Below, piece by piece: positions 37,211 through 50,590 of a stretch of DNA of 64,000 nucleotides. Both the position numbers and the translations under genes were made by a program. Source of the DNA: Lindgomyces ingoldianus. Lineage: Eukaryota; Ascomycota; Dothideomycetes; Pleosporales; Lindgomycetaceae. The notes beneath the pieces are model-generated. The model had not been told where the DNA came from. It did no database searches and saw only the letters and a list, made by a program, of their open reading frames with translations. How positions within the stretch are numbered: the stretch's first letter is position 1; the number at the start of each line of letters is the position of its first letter. The stretch covers positions 1,061,709 to 1,125,708 of the forward strand of contig NW_022985182.1 in the NCBI RefSeq assembly GCF_010093535.1, written 5' to 3'.

Positions 37211-37499
37211 TGTAACGATTCTACGAATCGTTCCATCTCGGGTCGCTCGGATCCTATCCGAAGGGTCCCCGTATCGGCCCCGACCATGACTCGACCCAGT
37301 CCCCCGCTGTTACCCCTATTCCCTCATGTATTTAGTCGCACCTCGCCCTGTAGCTAGCTCAGTAGTTTTCTAATATCCTACGTACAAGGCCTATAGGTGT
37401 CATTAGTATTCCCAGGTCTCTGAGTCCCCACGCACTCCTATATGCCTCTAAGTGGATTTATACCGCATTTAGACCTATTGTCTTGCCTGCGCTGTTACA
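37211..37499 (+). repeat. G2 5' LTR (289 bp)
   Basis: It starts TGTAACGATTCTACG and ends GCGCTGTTACA. The first 120 bases keep CpG sites ('ctcgggtcgctcggatcc') that the 3' LTR has lost ('ctcaggtcgcttagatcc'). An odd polypurine-like 'ctaggggggtaa' lies immediately upstream of it. Confidence 0.92.
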
Positions 37500-37559
37500 T
37501 TATATTAGAAAACTTACTTTTGCTAGTAATAGCCTTATTAATAATATTACATTAATTAT

Positions 37560-39100
37560 TTGTTTAACTATGTCTAAGTTCTAAGAAGTGTCTAATTTAG
37601 TTTAGGTTGCAATTTCTTACACACTATTACATTAAATTATTTAGTTAGTATAGACAGGATCTTAAAGACCTTTTATTAACTAAAGCCTTTAGGTTTAGAA
37701 CTTCTTATCCCCTATAATTAGGATTACCTTTAGAAAAGTTGTAAAGAGTGCGCTAAAGTAGAAACTTAAAGACTACTAATAACTTATTAGAATTAAAGAC
37801 AACTACTAATGCCTAACCTTTAACTACTATTAGATCCTATTATAAAGACTACAACCTATTCTAGCTATAGCTAAGGCAAAATGCCTACCTTTAGAACTAA
37901 ACTACTACTAACCTTAACAGCTAAACCCTCTTTTGTAGGACCTAAAGCTAAAAACCTACTAGATTTAAAGTTAAACCCTAGCAGCATAGCCCTTAAGAAC
38001 TAAGTTACTTAATTAAGGGCATAAATTAAATAGTTAACTAGATTAAAAACTATTAGTCCTAATTATCCCCTACTAACTACTAAATTACTCTTAATAATGC
38101 CTTAAATTACTCTTACTACATTAATAGTAAAAGACCTTTTAGGCACTCTTAAGCTCTTTTAAAGCTACCTTACTAAATGTATGCTTAAGATTAAGAACCT
38201 TACAGACAGTAAAGAACTTATATTTAAATAATAGTAAGCTTTTATTATAGACAGACTTAACATTAATTTAGATTACTATTAGAGTAAGTGTGCACACATA
38301 GCATTAGTATAGGGACACACTGCTAGTATCACAAAGGAATACCTAGAGCCTAGATACCTAGCTAAATTAGACAACTTTTAGTTTAAAAATATAAAAAAAA
38401 TAATTAAGCTTTTACAAACATACTTTATTACTAGTAATAAAAAAATAAAGGCGCAACAAGTGTTTTAGACTTTAAAAATAAGTAAAAAAGAAGTGTTTCT
38501 TACTTTTAAAGCTTACTTTATTAGTGCTGCTGTTAAAGAGTTTATATTAAAAGTAAAATAGTTTTTTTACTTATAAAAAAAGATACTACCTAGCCTAAAA
38601 GTACTAAACTTAGGTTTTAAGCACACTTAAAAGGGCTTTTTTAAGACTATAGTAGCCTACTTAACAGCTTATAATATAGAAAGAAAGAATACTTTTGCTA
38701 ATTTAAAGTAAACTATTAATCTTACCTAACAGTCTACTATTAGACCTAGTATAGATTAGTCTTAGAAGGTTTCTAGTAATACATCTAAGGCAGTATACTA
38801 TTCTAGTGCACTCTAACCTGCACCTCTGTTAGGACCCTAGTCTACCTTAGTTACCTATAGACAATCTAGCTAGACACCTGCCCTAGAAAGACAAACAACT
38901 TCTAGTAACTGTTATAATTATAGTAAACTAAAACATTTTACTAGTAATTATCCTATCCCTAGAGTACAGGAGATTAAGGTAGAGTAACAGAAATCTAAGA
39001 AAAAGTTTATAAATGTAAATAATTATAACTTAAATGCCTTCTAAATAAAAAACAGTAACACTTAAAAAAACTTTTTATTTTAGGCTTAAGTAAGTATAAT
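37560..39100 (+). pseudogene. G2 gag remnant with mutated zinc knuckle
   Basis: A broken frame follows the 5' LTR. At 38910-38951 it reads CYNYSKLKHFTSNY, the skeleton of a CCHC zinc knuckle in which the second and fourth Cys are Tyr (TGT to TAT), as RIP would cause. The 5' part is shared with the short derivative at 63004-63903, which supports a gag or leader role for it. Stops prevent defining a start. Confidence 0.65.
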
Positions 39101-39149
39101 TTATTAAACATTAATTTATTACACTTATTTAGAGAAAAACACTTCTAAG

Positions 39150-42100
39150 TTTTTACTATTTTATATTTAAAAAGCATTAGAGTTTATTTAAATTTTTTAG
39201 TTAATACTAGCGCTTATAGTTTTTTATTTATTAACTTACTAACTACTAAGTTATTATCTTAATGCTTTTATGTTTTTATCTAACACTTACTATTTAAAGT
39301 TATAGTTAAGGGCTTTTAAGATTAGATCTAAGTCCCTGTCTACTAGTATATCTGCCTGCATATGCAAATTAATAGAAGAAGCATCTAAAACTACCCTTTT
39401 GTTATTATAAACTTTAGCTCCTAAGATTACATTATTAGCATTAAATAGTTACATTATTTTAAACTCTATCTAGATATAGAGAGAAATTAGATTATATAGC
39501 CTAGCAAATATCTGCTTACTTATAAACCTTTGCTGCCCTTACTTATGCAATTAACCTAGCCTACACATAATAAAGAAGTAGAGCTAGATATTAAACAACA
39601 CAACACACTATAAAAAAAGGACTAATTTTAGCAGTTATGCAGCCTAATAATCTACTACATTAAGGGTTTACTAAGGCTACTAAAATTATATAGATCTTCT
39701 ATTATTTATAGTCTAAAAACACTTAAATTATTCTTCTACTTATCTATTAAGAAGTTTAAAATAGGTCTAAAGAAGGTCTATTTAGCTACTATTACTCTAA
39801 TTTTAGTAAATGCTTTTTATTTTAACATAAAAAAAAAGAATAAGTTCTTTTTAACTTTTATTTATAAAATTAAGTAGTTAATTAAAGATAAGTAAGCCTT
39901 ATAGTTAGACACTAAACATAAAACTAAAGCATTAGTAAACCTCTAATTACCCTCTAAATACTATTAGTACTAAGATGTATTTAGCCACACAGCAGCTTAC
40001 TAGCTACTAGTACATTGTCTATATAACTACAAGATTATTCTTACAGAGCCTCTCCCTAATAGTTACAGTCTATTGTACAAACAGAACCTTAAGAAGCTAG
40101 AGGTAATAAAGAAATATGTTATAAATAATCTAAAATATAGCTTTATTAAGTAAAGTTAGAGCTCTTTTACATCTTTTATTCTTTATGTATAGAAACTAAA
40201 TAGCAACTTATATATCTATATTAATTACTACAAACTTAACGCTCTTACCTGTAAAGATGTGTATCTAATACTACGCATAAACAAACTTCTGTTAAGACCT
40301 ACTAAGGTAGTAATCTTTACTAAGTTTAATATTTACGCAGCTTTTAATAAGATTAGAATAGATCTAAGCTTTAAAAAGTGTACTACCTTTTAAACATAAT
40401 ATAAAACTTATAAGTGTAAAGTTTTACTTTTTAGATTATATAATAGTCTAGTAACTTACTAGCGCTATATAAACAACATATTAATTAACTATCTAGATAA
40501 TTTCTATATTACTTATCTTAATAACATCTTTATTTACTTTAAAGACAAAGCAACTTATATTCTTTATATTAAAAAAGTCTTAGAAAGGCTCTAGTAAGCA
40601 AGATTATAAGTAAAAATTAAAAAAAGTAAATTTTATGTTACTTAAATAAAGTATCTTAGCTATATACTTTTAAACAAAGGACTAGAAGTTAACTTAAAGA
40701 AAGTAGAGGTGCTACGCAACTAGTAGGCGCCTACTACTATAACAGGTGTAAAATCCTTTCTAGGCTTTACTAGATTTTATTAGTAATTTGTTTTAAAATT
40801 CTTTTATATAGCAAAACTAATTATTACACTTTAGAGCTTTACTACCCTTTTTATATAAACTTTAGAGTGTAACATAGCTTTTAAAAAGCTAAAGTTTGTG
40901 CTACTAAGTATACCTACACTTTACTATTTTAACTTTGTGTTATAAACTAAAATTAAAACTAACACTTTTAATAAAGTAGTAGTAAAAGTCCTTTCTTAGA
41001 AATAAGCAGATAGAAATTAGTGCTTTATATTATTTTATAGTAAAGTCCTATCTAGTTTAGAGCTAAACTAGGAGATATATAATAAAGAGCTATTTGCAAT
41101 TATTACTATGTTTAAATAATAAAAGGCTAAGCTTACATCTATAGCAATAAGCACCTTAGTATATACTAATTATTATTTATTAAAGTACTTTATAATAACA
41201 AAGGTGCTAAATGCTTATTAGGTCTGTTAGGCTAAAAAGTTAGCTTAGTATTACTTCTAAATTAAGTACACCCCTAGTAAGAACAACACTAGGGCAGACA
41301 TCCTTAGTTATTATAAATAAGACATAGAAAATTTAAGAGCAGCTTAAACTAATAATAAGTTAAAAGTTCTACTAGGACTGCACTAACTGCACCTTTAAAT
41401 TAACTCTAAACTAGCCTAGTACTATATTACTTAAATAACAACTTAAGTAGCTACACTAAACATTATAAAAAAACTAGACTAGGTTATGTCTTTAAATTCT
41501 TTAAAATTAATTAATGTATTATTTTAAAAAAATTAAGCCTTTTTTATGTAAAAGTAAGAACTTCTACTCTGCTATTATTAGATAGAAAATAGACTACTCC
41601 TCTATGCTAACTACTTATGTGTGCTAGCAGACTTGTTACTGTGTACCTAACTTATTTAAAAAGTCTATAACTAAGTATCCTTAGCACACTTAAGTGCTAC
41701 TAAGACTTATTAGTTACTAGCCTAAAAGTACTACTAGAAGGGTATAGAGGCTACTTATAAATAATATATATAAAATTGCGTTCTCTGTTATAAGGCTTAT
41801 TTAAAATAGACTTAAACCCTAGGCTTTATCTACCCCTTACTAATTTCTGCTTAACTAATGCAGCACTTATGCATTAACTTTAAGGAGTTCTTTAAAGACA
41901 AGTTTAGATATAATTAGATTATAGTTATAATTAATTACTTATTAAAACAAGCTATTTTTATCCCCTACTATAAAATAATTAACACCTAGGGAATAGCTGC
42001 TTTATTTATTTAATAAGTGTACTATTTTAGCTACACACCTAAAACTATTATTTTTAATTAAGAACTTTAGTTTGTATCTAGTTTTTAGTCTAAATTTTAT

Positions 42101-42451
42101 TAAATTTTAGGCATAAAAGTTAAGCTTTTTACTGCCTATTATAAAGAAACAGATAGCTAAACAGAGATTATAAATAAGTATATTAATTAAAGACTAAAGC
42201 TTTTTATATTTTTTTACTAAGATAACTAAAGTTTCTTACTGCTTCTAATTAATTAAGCTTAGATAACCTTACTCTATATAATAATTAAAATGTTTTTATA
42301 TTAAGTTCTATACAGCTCTAAACTATGTTAAAGCTAGGACTAAAAACATTTTATAGAACCTATCACAGCTACAGATAAGCTAAATTATAAGGATGCTCTA
42401 GCATTAGCAACCTGCATGTATGCAGCCTAGGAGTTAGCTAAGACCTATATA
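39150..42451 (+). pseudogene. G2 pol remnant (protease, RT, RNase H, integrase start)
   Basis: A protease-like VNTSAYSFLF sits near 39199, with Asn where the catalytic Asp of D-T/S-G is expected. Reverse transcriptase includes FTKFNIYAAFNKIRIDLSF (about 40317) and FYITYLNNIFIYF (about 40502); the catalytic Asp-Asp is Asn-Asn. RNase H and the integrase zinc/core region follow up to 42451, where G3 is inserted. All frames carry multiple stops. Confidence 0.85.
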
Positions 42452-42456
42452 GAAAA

Positions 42457-42657
42457 TGTAAAGATGGGATGGTAAGTAGCACGGATAGCACTGAGAGCAA
42501 GCTTTTGGAGAAAGATAGGAGTGTATTGTAAGAGAGACGAATCGCTGCCAAGCTTTGCTTGTTAGGATTTATGCTTATATACAAAGCACAGGTTATACAA
42601 CCTCCAAACAGGTCAGGTGAGGCCATACTGGCCCGTTCTAGGACATCTAGCCTTACA
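42457..42657 (-). repeat. G3 3' LTR (201 bp)
   Basis: It starts TGTAAAGATGGGATGG and ends CTAGCCTTACA on the plus strand. The left, outer half keeps G and C bases that the other LTR has lost; the inner end is mutated ('ttctaggacatctagcc' against 'ttctgggacatccggcc'). A 62-codon frame inside it also occurs in the other LTR; I treat it as a by-product. Confidence 0.93.
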
Positions 42658-43227
42658 TTATCCCCCCTTATAGTAGTCCTACAACTTAGAGGATAGAACA
42701 GATGACAATAGGCCTAAGTAGCATAAAAAAGTGTTACATAATACCTTAAAAACTTGCTCCTACTTATTTTAGTTAATTTTATGTAAGTTTATTTAAAAAT
42801 AACCTAGAGTTATTAAGTAAAGGTAAAGTAAAAGTACAGAGTAAAAGTAAAGGTAAAATAGCAGTATATCTCACGCTAATAGAGTAGCAGTTAGGACAGT
42901 ATATATAGGGTCTAACTGTCCTAGAAATCTATCTTCTTTACACCTCTGCCCTCTCTACAGCTTAGAATTTAGAAGATTCTAAACTTTTTAAAGTAAGTAC
43001 ATTCTAAGCTACTCTAGCGTAATCTAGCGCAAAGGGGTGCTAATAAGCTTTAATAGTCCTATTCTACTCTGCTTGCGCCTGCTTATTACCTAATCTGCTC
43101 TTAGCTTCTTCTCTTATGCTTAACTTTACTTAATAACCCTAAAATAGACTTCTGCAGCCTACTCTGTTATAATCTAGCTATAGTTTCCCTTAAGGAAGAT
43201 TAATTAGCTTTTACTAACATAAACTTG

Positions 43228-44171
43228 CGCTCTAACAACTCTTATGTCTAATGCGTTAATAAAATGTCCTGCAAGGGCATTATAGACAAAAGTAGTAGCT
43301 GTTATATGCTTATAAACAACAAGTTATGTTGTAGCATAAAAGAAGAAAAAATTAAGTACACTAAGTGTGCTTATTACCTTAAATTTAGTAAAAAGTGCTT
43401 TAAAGTGCGTATTCTAGCTTCTTCTAGCATATTTACGCGCAGTCTGTCTAGGCTAACCCTAGATAGCTCCCTATTACCTTTAAACCTAAACAACAGGCTT
43501 TTAAAGACACTATACTTAATGTTTTAGCCCCTATTAATCTACTTAACCCTGCTTAGTTAGCGCAGGCTAACGTAACAGTTATGTTGTAGGTAAACACTAT
43601 TATTTAGTTTTTTTAGGCGTAAGTCTTCTTATTGCAGCATAATCTAGCTTAATTAGCCCTATTCTAGCTCTTAATAGTTTACAGTAAAAACAAAATCCTG
43701 TACAACAACTATCTGTACGCGCACAGTGGCGCTATAGGTAAAATTGCTAAGACTAGAGTTGTTTTTAAGAAGCGCGCCTACTCTAAAGCTAATATTACTA
43801 AGAAAAAAGAGAAAAAGCGTAAGGCGCTTAAAAAGGACTCTAATAAGAATAAAGCTGCAATAACTTTATCTAAGAAGGTAGGTGTGTGCTATTCTTAACT
43901 ATTCTAGCGCTAACTAGCATAATAGAAGAAATATAGTGTTAAAGGTGTCTGTGTTACTAAAGCTAAGCAACATTGTTATGTTAATGCTGCTAAAGCTGCT
44001 AATGCAGTCCACTGCGTCTCTAAAAAGCACAATAAGGCTAACAATATTAAGAATAAGGCTAGTTAGAATTAAACCTTAGCTAAAAAGAGGTAGCTAACTA
44101 GGTATAATAAGAAATATCCTAATAGTTGTTCTGCTATTATAAATTCACCTATAGAGGACCTTAATGTCTAA
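43228..44171 (+). pseudogene. unrecognised Cys- and Lys-rich frame antisense to G3 pol
   Basis: Between G3 pol and its 3' LTR, an 87-codon frame is open on the plus strand (43264-43527, starting MSCKGIIDKSSSCYM). It contains Cys clusters: SSCYML, then NKLCC about six residues on, TKCAYYL and SKKCF. Downstream, with stops, come Lys-rich and Ala-rich stretches (about 43750-43900, 'kkekkrkalkkd'-like; and 43960-44080). The pattern of short Cys clusters followed by a basic, coiled region resembles accessory proteins found near fungal retroelements, but I cannot name a family. It could be an antisense accessory gene of G3 or a captured or nested fragment. No function is assigned. Confidence 0.35.
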
Positions 44172-44689
44172 TCTGGGGCCCTGATAGCACAATCTAGTGT
44201 GATCTAGCGCATTCTATAGTGAAAATAGTTAAGAATGCATAGTATAGTGTAGTTTTAGGTTCTTTAGCTTAAGCTTCTTTCTTCTTTCCTTAATAAAGTT
44301 AAATACCTTTACATTATGTCCCTTAGACTTAAAGTGTAACTGTCTTAGTAGTAATAAATTAATTTACCTTTAGCTTACTTACTTTATAGCTCTTTTATCC
44401 TAAAAATCCTAAAATGTCCTGCTAGACTTAAACTTTGCCCTTTTCTTACTAGTATAAGTTATTCTAGGCTAGAAAGTTTATTTCTTCCACATAATAAATT
44501 TCCCTAGGTTAAAATAACCCTCTTTTTAACTCTAGCAAGCTATTCTATGCTAGAACAGCTTTACTTAGTCTAAATAAGAAATCTTAGGTCTAAATAGGCT
44601 ATGTTGTCTTTCTATTCCTATAGCGCTATTAAACACCTCTTGTTAAAAAAACCTTAAGTAAGGAAAAAATAAGGTAAAGGTAGCTATAC

Positions 44690-47600
44690 TTAATTTATTA
44701 AGTTACTTTTTTTTTTCTAAGAAGTTTAACTTAAACTAGCATAATTTAATTTTTTGCTATATATTTCTCTGCTTTTCTAGAACGCTTTTAATGCGTTTAA
44801 GCTAATGTTAAGTTTAGGTTTTTATAAGTTTTTCTTAGATAAATAACTTTTTTATTTTATAAAATATTTTTATACTCTAACTAAATTCTGTCTCTAGTTA
44901 AGTATTTTTTTTATATAGTACACATTATCCTCTATAGCGCGTAGAGTGTTTATAATTAGTTTTAATTACAACTTAAGACGCCCTTTCTAGGTATATAGCT
45001 CTAAAAGTAAGACATAGAACACTAGATAAACTTCTCTTAGATTAAGTAGGTCTACTTTATACGCCTCTGCGCTAATCTAGGCTACAACTTTTTTTAGTCT
45101 TAAAAACTTCTAGTCTAACTTCTTCTTTAGCCTTATTAATTTTATGTGTTTATTAAAGACTAATACCTTATCTTTTACTTATAGCTATATATGCTTTTGT
45201 TATTTATCTATATACTTTTTTTAATACGCATTTACAGCAACAATTTTCTAGCAGCATTCTAACTATAGAGCAAGTGCTTTCGCAGCAACTCCATTTGCCA
45301 TGTGCAATTCCCCCTGACCTAGGGGTTCTCTAGGCCAATCTAGCCCTCTTAGGTTCGCTCTGTAGTATGCTTAGAAAGGAGTAACTCCTGTAGTCGCGTG
45401 TACGCTATTATTGTATGTAAACTCTGCTATTAGCAACTACATTGCCTAATTATCTTGTTCTAGGCAATAGTAACATCTAAGGTACTATTCTAGAGTTTAG
45501 TTTTGTCTTTTAGTCTGCCTATTAGTCTTAGAATAGTAGGCTAATAAGAGAATTCTTTACATGCTAAAATAGTAATAAAAACTATCTTAGTACTTTAAGT
45601 TTATTATTAGCCTTTAATTAAAGATAATATTTTTTAAAACTTTATAAAGGTAAATAACTTTTTTTAACTAAACTTTTACTAGGTCTAAAGCCTCCTAATT
45701 AGCTCTAGCTAGCATGTAGTAGGCTATCTTAGTAAGACAGTCTACTATTATAAGAATTACATTATATACTAACTCTAAGTATTTATAAGGGGGCAGCTAC
45801 ATTATAAAATCTATTATAACATCCTACTAAAGCCTATTAGGCAGTGGCAAAGGGTAAAGGAGCCTATATAGGCAGTGTTGTAGAGCTACTAATTGTCTAC
45901 ACCTTAGGCAGTTATTATAGTACGCCTCTACATCCTTTCTAAGCCCTTTCTAATTATATTAATGTATAATCTTTTTAAGCGTCTTTTTTACACTAAAGTG
46001 GCCTACTAATAGGCTATTATAGCACTCCTAGAACGCTTCTGCCTTCTCTTAGTCTGTTGTTAAGGTTTTTCTTTCTATATTAGCTATAGCATGTTATTTT
46101 AGCCTATTCTAAGAATAAGTGTTTTTATTAAAGTTCTCTTTATTCTTTGTTTTACTCTTAGTGTTTAATAAGTTTATTTTATTATAGTCTTTTTTAATAC
46201 TTAATATATAGTTTTTATTATTGTCCTTTTTTAGTTCTTTGCCTATAGCTCTTTTAAAATCTAGCTATTTTAGCCTTTATTTTTTTTTAGAGTAGTCCCT
46301 AGCTAAGCCTAAAAAATTTTAAGAATGTGTAATAGCTATAACTATTAATTTCTTATTATAATCTTATTAATTTAAGAGGTCACATATGTTTATTACATAC
46401 ACTACATTTCTTTTCTAGAAAGGCTGTTATAACTCCTTAATGTAGTTAGGTCTTTTTAAGAGTCTATCTACTAGGTTTAGCTTCTTTAGATAGTGCGTAA
46501 TAACAAAATTATATTCTATTATCTTTTTATAGGCTTAGACCTGCTAGTAGTTTAAGGTTTTAGTTTCTATAAACTAGCAAAGATTATTATAGTCTATAAA
46601 AAGTTTAAATAGTAGACCCTAAAGGTAATGTTGCTAATATGCTAAACTTTTATTAATAGTAAGTAACTCTTTATTATAGGTATTATAATTATACTTAGCT
46701 TTACTTATCTTTTTTAAGAAAAAGCTAATTAGCCTTTATTAAGCCTTTTTAGTCTTATCTAAGACTAATTAGCTTAAAATGCTATAAATTACACCCTTTA
46801 AGGTGTTAACCTCTACTTTAGTTTTCTTATTAGCATTAAAATAAGCTAATATAGAAACCTTAAGGAATAAGTTTTAAAGCTTTTAAAAAGCTGCTCTACC
46901 TTTAAAACTAATATTAAGCTTCTAACTTTTTTTCTACCTTTACTCTTAACTACCTTTTACTATGTCTAGGCCCTTCTAGGTTAGCTTAGTAAGGGGTAAA
47001 GTAATTAAAGAGAAGTTAGTAATAAACTGCTTATAGTAGTTTATAAACCTTATAAAAACGCAAATATTCTAAACAGTCTTTAGCATTAGCTACTTCTAAA
47101 TTGTCTTAATCTTTAAAAGGTTAACTTTAACTTTTTTTAGGTAAACTATATACTCTAGGTACTTAGTCTTTTATATGTAAAATTTATACTTACTAAGTTT
47201 TAAAAAAAGCTTTACTTTACATAATCTTTATAGCACTTTTTTAACATAAACAACTTGTTCCTCTTTTGTGTTAGAATAGACTAAAATATTGTTAAAGTAC
47301 ATAATACATGTTACATTAACTAACCCTACTAGGGCCTAGTTAATATAAGCCTAGAAAGCTGTAAGAGTATTAGTAAGACTAAAAGGCATAACCTAGTACT
47401 TAAAATAACTATATTAAGTCTAGAATGCTGTCTTCTACTTATCTCCCTTACAAATACATAATATATAGTACACATTATAGATATCTAGCTTTATATACTA
47501 CTTTGCCTTCCTAAGTCTCTTAAGAGATTTTAAGATAAGTAGTAGTAAGTAATAATTTTTTATTATAATCTAGTTTAGGCCTTTATAATCTATATAGAGC

Positions 47601-48420
47601 TTTAACCCTTTATTCTTCTTCTTTATAAATAGGATTAGAGCTCTTATAAAAGACTTAAACCTCTAAATCTACCCTTTTTATAGATAATTATTAATATATT
47701 TATAAAGATGCTATAACTTATACTCTAACAAGTTATATAGTAGTTAGTAAGAAGGCTTTGTCCCTTTCTCTAGCTTAATAGCTAGATCCTGCAGGCTATG
47801 TAGTAGTACTTCTAACATCTTGTTAGACTTAACTATGTCTGCATATTCTTTATACTCTAGTCTTAACTTAAGCTCTACAGGTCCTAAAGAATCTTTAGTG
47901 TCATTAGACAGCACGCTGCAGACGTAGACATCTGTATTAGGACTCTACATAGTTTGCTTAAGCTCTGCTGTGTCTTCTAAAGCCACCTTAGTGTACTTTA
48001 GCACACTATAGTCCTTTACACCTCTAAATAACATATGTCTTGTATAAAAGTTTAGCTTTAAATTAAACTAATTAATCTAAGGTAAACCTAAATATATTAA
48101 AGGTCCCTTTAGGTCTATTACTATAAATAGCACCTTATGTGTCTAAACTCTTTCTTAGAAGTCTATAATCTTTACATTTGCAACTGTAAAGCTATAGACA
48201 GCAAAGTCTAATCTATTAAGTGCCTTTAAAAAGACACCTAGCAGAGGCTTAATCTTAAGATCCTGCTCCTTAGCTATTATAGCAGATAGGACATTTAATT
48301 AAGCTCCTCTATCTACTACAGCCTAAAAGTCTTCTAATAACCCTATGCTTACTATTACTAATAATAAAGTTAACTTTTTTAAGTATAACAAGTTCTAAAG
48401 GTTTCTAAGCTTCTTTTTAT
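44690..48420 (-). pseudogene. G3 pol remnant (protease, RT, RNase H, integrase, chromodomain)
   Basis: On the minus strand, reverse transcriptase reads YQVMPFSLTNTLTAFQAYIN then QALVGLVNVTCIMYFNNILVYS (about 47280-47400). Asn-Asn again replaces the catalytic Asp-Asp. The integrase reads KDVEAYYNNCLRC (zinc site, near 45900-45950), DFIVQLPLPLNT (near 45800) and TYNNSVHATTGVTPFQAYY (near 45370-45440). The last part, with about 120 bases to its left, is almost free of mutation. A chromodomain-like end is at about 44690-44900. Length and order match a chromovirus pol. Confidence 0.88.
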
Positions 48421-48429
48421 TACTTACTA

Positions 48430-49720
48430 AGGTAATATAAGCTAGAAAGAAGAAGCTTAGTTCTTCTAGCTCTACTCTTTTCTTTTTTACTTATTTTTAT
48501 TAGACTTGTCTTTATCTTTATCTTTTATAGGACAATCTAGGGAAATATAACCTAGCTGCTTATAATTCTAGTAAGTAACTTTTATTTTATTAAATTTCTG
48601 CCTTCTTCTAGCCCTTTTTTAGCTTAAAGGCTTTCTTTATTCCTTTTTAAGCTTCTTTAGGTCCTTATTAGCTAAAGGTAAAGTAGAACACCTCTGTGTT
48701 CCCTTCTTCTTTAACTTTAGCCCTTTTCTCTTCTACAGGCAGCAGTAGAATATGTTGCTCTGCTCTTCTACCTAAGCTAGCGTCTCTTGCTCACTTTATA
48801 GGATATACGTTAGATCACGCTTAATCTTGTTAGATAGTGCGCTACTAAAGTCTACTATTATTCTATCTAGGCTCTTCTTATTAACTTTAGTCTATAATAG
48901 CCTAAAGTAGGCTAGAAGTTTAGTTAGAAACTAATTAGGTTATTATTTACAGTTCTTTATAGTGTTATAAGCTACCCTTTTTTATTCTGCTAAAGTACTT
49001 AATGCATTAAGCATCTTATTTTTAAGATCTTGCTATATTAGTAACTATAATAAGTTAATAAGCTTTAAATAAGTGCAGTGTGTCTCTTATAGTAATTATA
49101 GTGTCTTATTAACATATTGTAGGCTAAAAGAGATCTTCTATAATTCTTAAGCAAAGCTTAATAAACTCTTTTAATAATAGTCCTTATTATCCCTACACTA
49201 CTAGTTGTAGTCTGCCCTGTTCTTCTTTTTGTATTAGTGCAGTAGTTTAGGATGTAGTAGGTTTACTTAGTCTTAGGTAAGTTTTAGTATAATAACATTT
49301 AATACCTTAGTTAGTAACTTATTAAGCGTGTTTATATTACCTACCTTAAATTAATAATAGATTTTTATTATCCTAGCTAGTTCTTGCGCTTCCTGCTGCT
49401 CTTGCAGCCAGGCGCAGGCTTCTGCCAAAGCCTAATTCGCGGGGGTGGACTGTGCGTTGCTTGGTCCCGCACTGGCCCTTCTAACCCCTTCTAGGCCCTA
49501 AACGCCTTCTAGATAGCTTAACAAGCCTAATCTATAAGAATTTCTATTATCCCCTTCACTTATCTTTTGCTCTGTTCCTCCCTGCGTTAGTGTTAACCCT
49601 AGTTAAGTATTACTAGAAGTAGTAGTTTTAGCTAGCTTCTTAGGTAGTCTTTAAGCGCTAGTTACATCTAATTCTTCTCTAGCGTTTTACTTTAACACTA
49701 TTATGTAGGAATGTTGCCCT
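48430..49720 (-). pseudogene. G3 gag remnant with CCHC knuckle
   Basis: The minus strand near 48530-48580 reads NYKQLGYISLDCPIK, a CCHC zinc knuckle whose first Cys is lost and whose His is Tyr. The 5' part of gag (49380-49500) is G/C-rich and unmutated, with words such as 'cccgcgaattagg' on the minus strand. Stops interrupt the remainder. Confidence 0.7.
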
Positions 49721-49753
49721 TAAGCAGTATACTAGCTTGTAGAGCAATTTAAA

Positions 49754-49954
49754 TGTAAAGATAAGATAGTAAGTAGCACAGATAGCACTAAGAGTAAGCT
49801 TTTAGAGAAAGATAGAAGTGTATTATAAAAGAGACAAATTGCTGCTAAGCTTTGCTTGTTAGGATTTATGCTTATATACGAAGCACAGGTCATACAACCT
49901 CCAAACAGGTCAGGTGAGGCCATACTGGCCCGTTCTGGGACATCCGGCCTTACA
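49754..49954 (-). repeat. G3 5' LTR (201 bp)
   Basis: It starts TGTAAAGATAAGATAG and ends CCGGCCTTACA on the plus strand. Its outer (right) end is unmutated and its inner (left) end carries many G-to-A changes relative to the partner LTR. Confidence 0.93.
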
Positions 49955-49959
49955 GAAAA

Positions 49960-50590
49960 GGCCTAGAATTAGATGCAAACTGTAGTTAACTGCCACTGCT
50001 AGCTAGTTAACTAGAAGGTTAGCAACATAGTCTACCTAGACACTAAAAACCTAGCTGTTTAAAGACCTAGCTAAAAACTATCTAAATAATAAAAAAGCCC
50101 TTTTAAGGTACTTAAATAAGTTAGAAACTTATACTGCCTAAAGCTACTTTTAGAGTTAAAAATACATAACATCTTTGCACTAAACATGCTTTATAAAGAC
50201 CCTTAGGATCTACTCCTAAAATAAGAACCTCTAAAACCCCCTAGAATTACTATTAATAAAGTAAAGAAGTAGAAAGTAGAGAAAATACTTACTAGCAAGC
50301 TTTACTAAAAAATGCTTAAGTACTAAGTAAAATAAGTAGGACATAACTCTAATCTAGTTTAGTATAAGGCTTTAAATTTTATAAGTTCTCCCTATAAACT
50401 AAAGGCTTTTTATAATAAGCATCTAAATTAGCTAAGACTTTTAAAGGCCTTATAGAAGTAAATTAAAGCTTTTAAAGCTAGTATAAAAGGCATAGATTAC
50501 TTAGCAAACAATAAAGTATAAAAGTAAAGAGTAAATTTATAGTTATACATAATAGCATTATAACTTTATAAACATTACGCTAGGGAGGTC
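49960..50590 (+). pseudogene. G2 pol continuation: integrase C-terminal and chromodomain-like end
   Basis: After the second GAAAA, the plus strand reads VYLDTKNLAV then RPS, a stop and KLSK, the conserved segment after the integrase core of Gypsy elements. A degraded basic tail (KYITSLH, NKVKK-type) follows. It joins the pol part that stops at 42451. Between 50590 and the 3' LTR is a long non-coding or unassigned region with a pyrimidine-rich stretch (50620-50700). Confidence 0.7.

Larger units (their letters stand above)
42457..49954 (-). mobile_element. G3: nested Ty3/Gypsy chromovirus, 7498 bp, minus strand
   Basis: Two 201-bp LTRs (42457-42657 and 49754-49954) and a perfect 5-bp duplication, GAAAA (42452-42456 and 49955-49959), mark an insertion into the G2 pol gene. 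The polypurine tract (minus strand, complement of 'atcccccctta' at 42661-42671) is beside the left LTR, so the element points left. Gag, pol and chromodomain remains are in order on the minus strand. About 2 kb between the end of pol (~44690) and the 3' LTR is unusual and carries a plus-strand open frame. Confidence 0.95.

Noticed and set aside
42438..49923. Two near-identical 62-63 codon minus-strand frames (42438-42626 and 49732-49923)
   Set aside because: They are the two LTRs of G3; the similarity reflects LTR duplication and no conserved protein.
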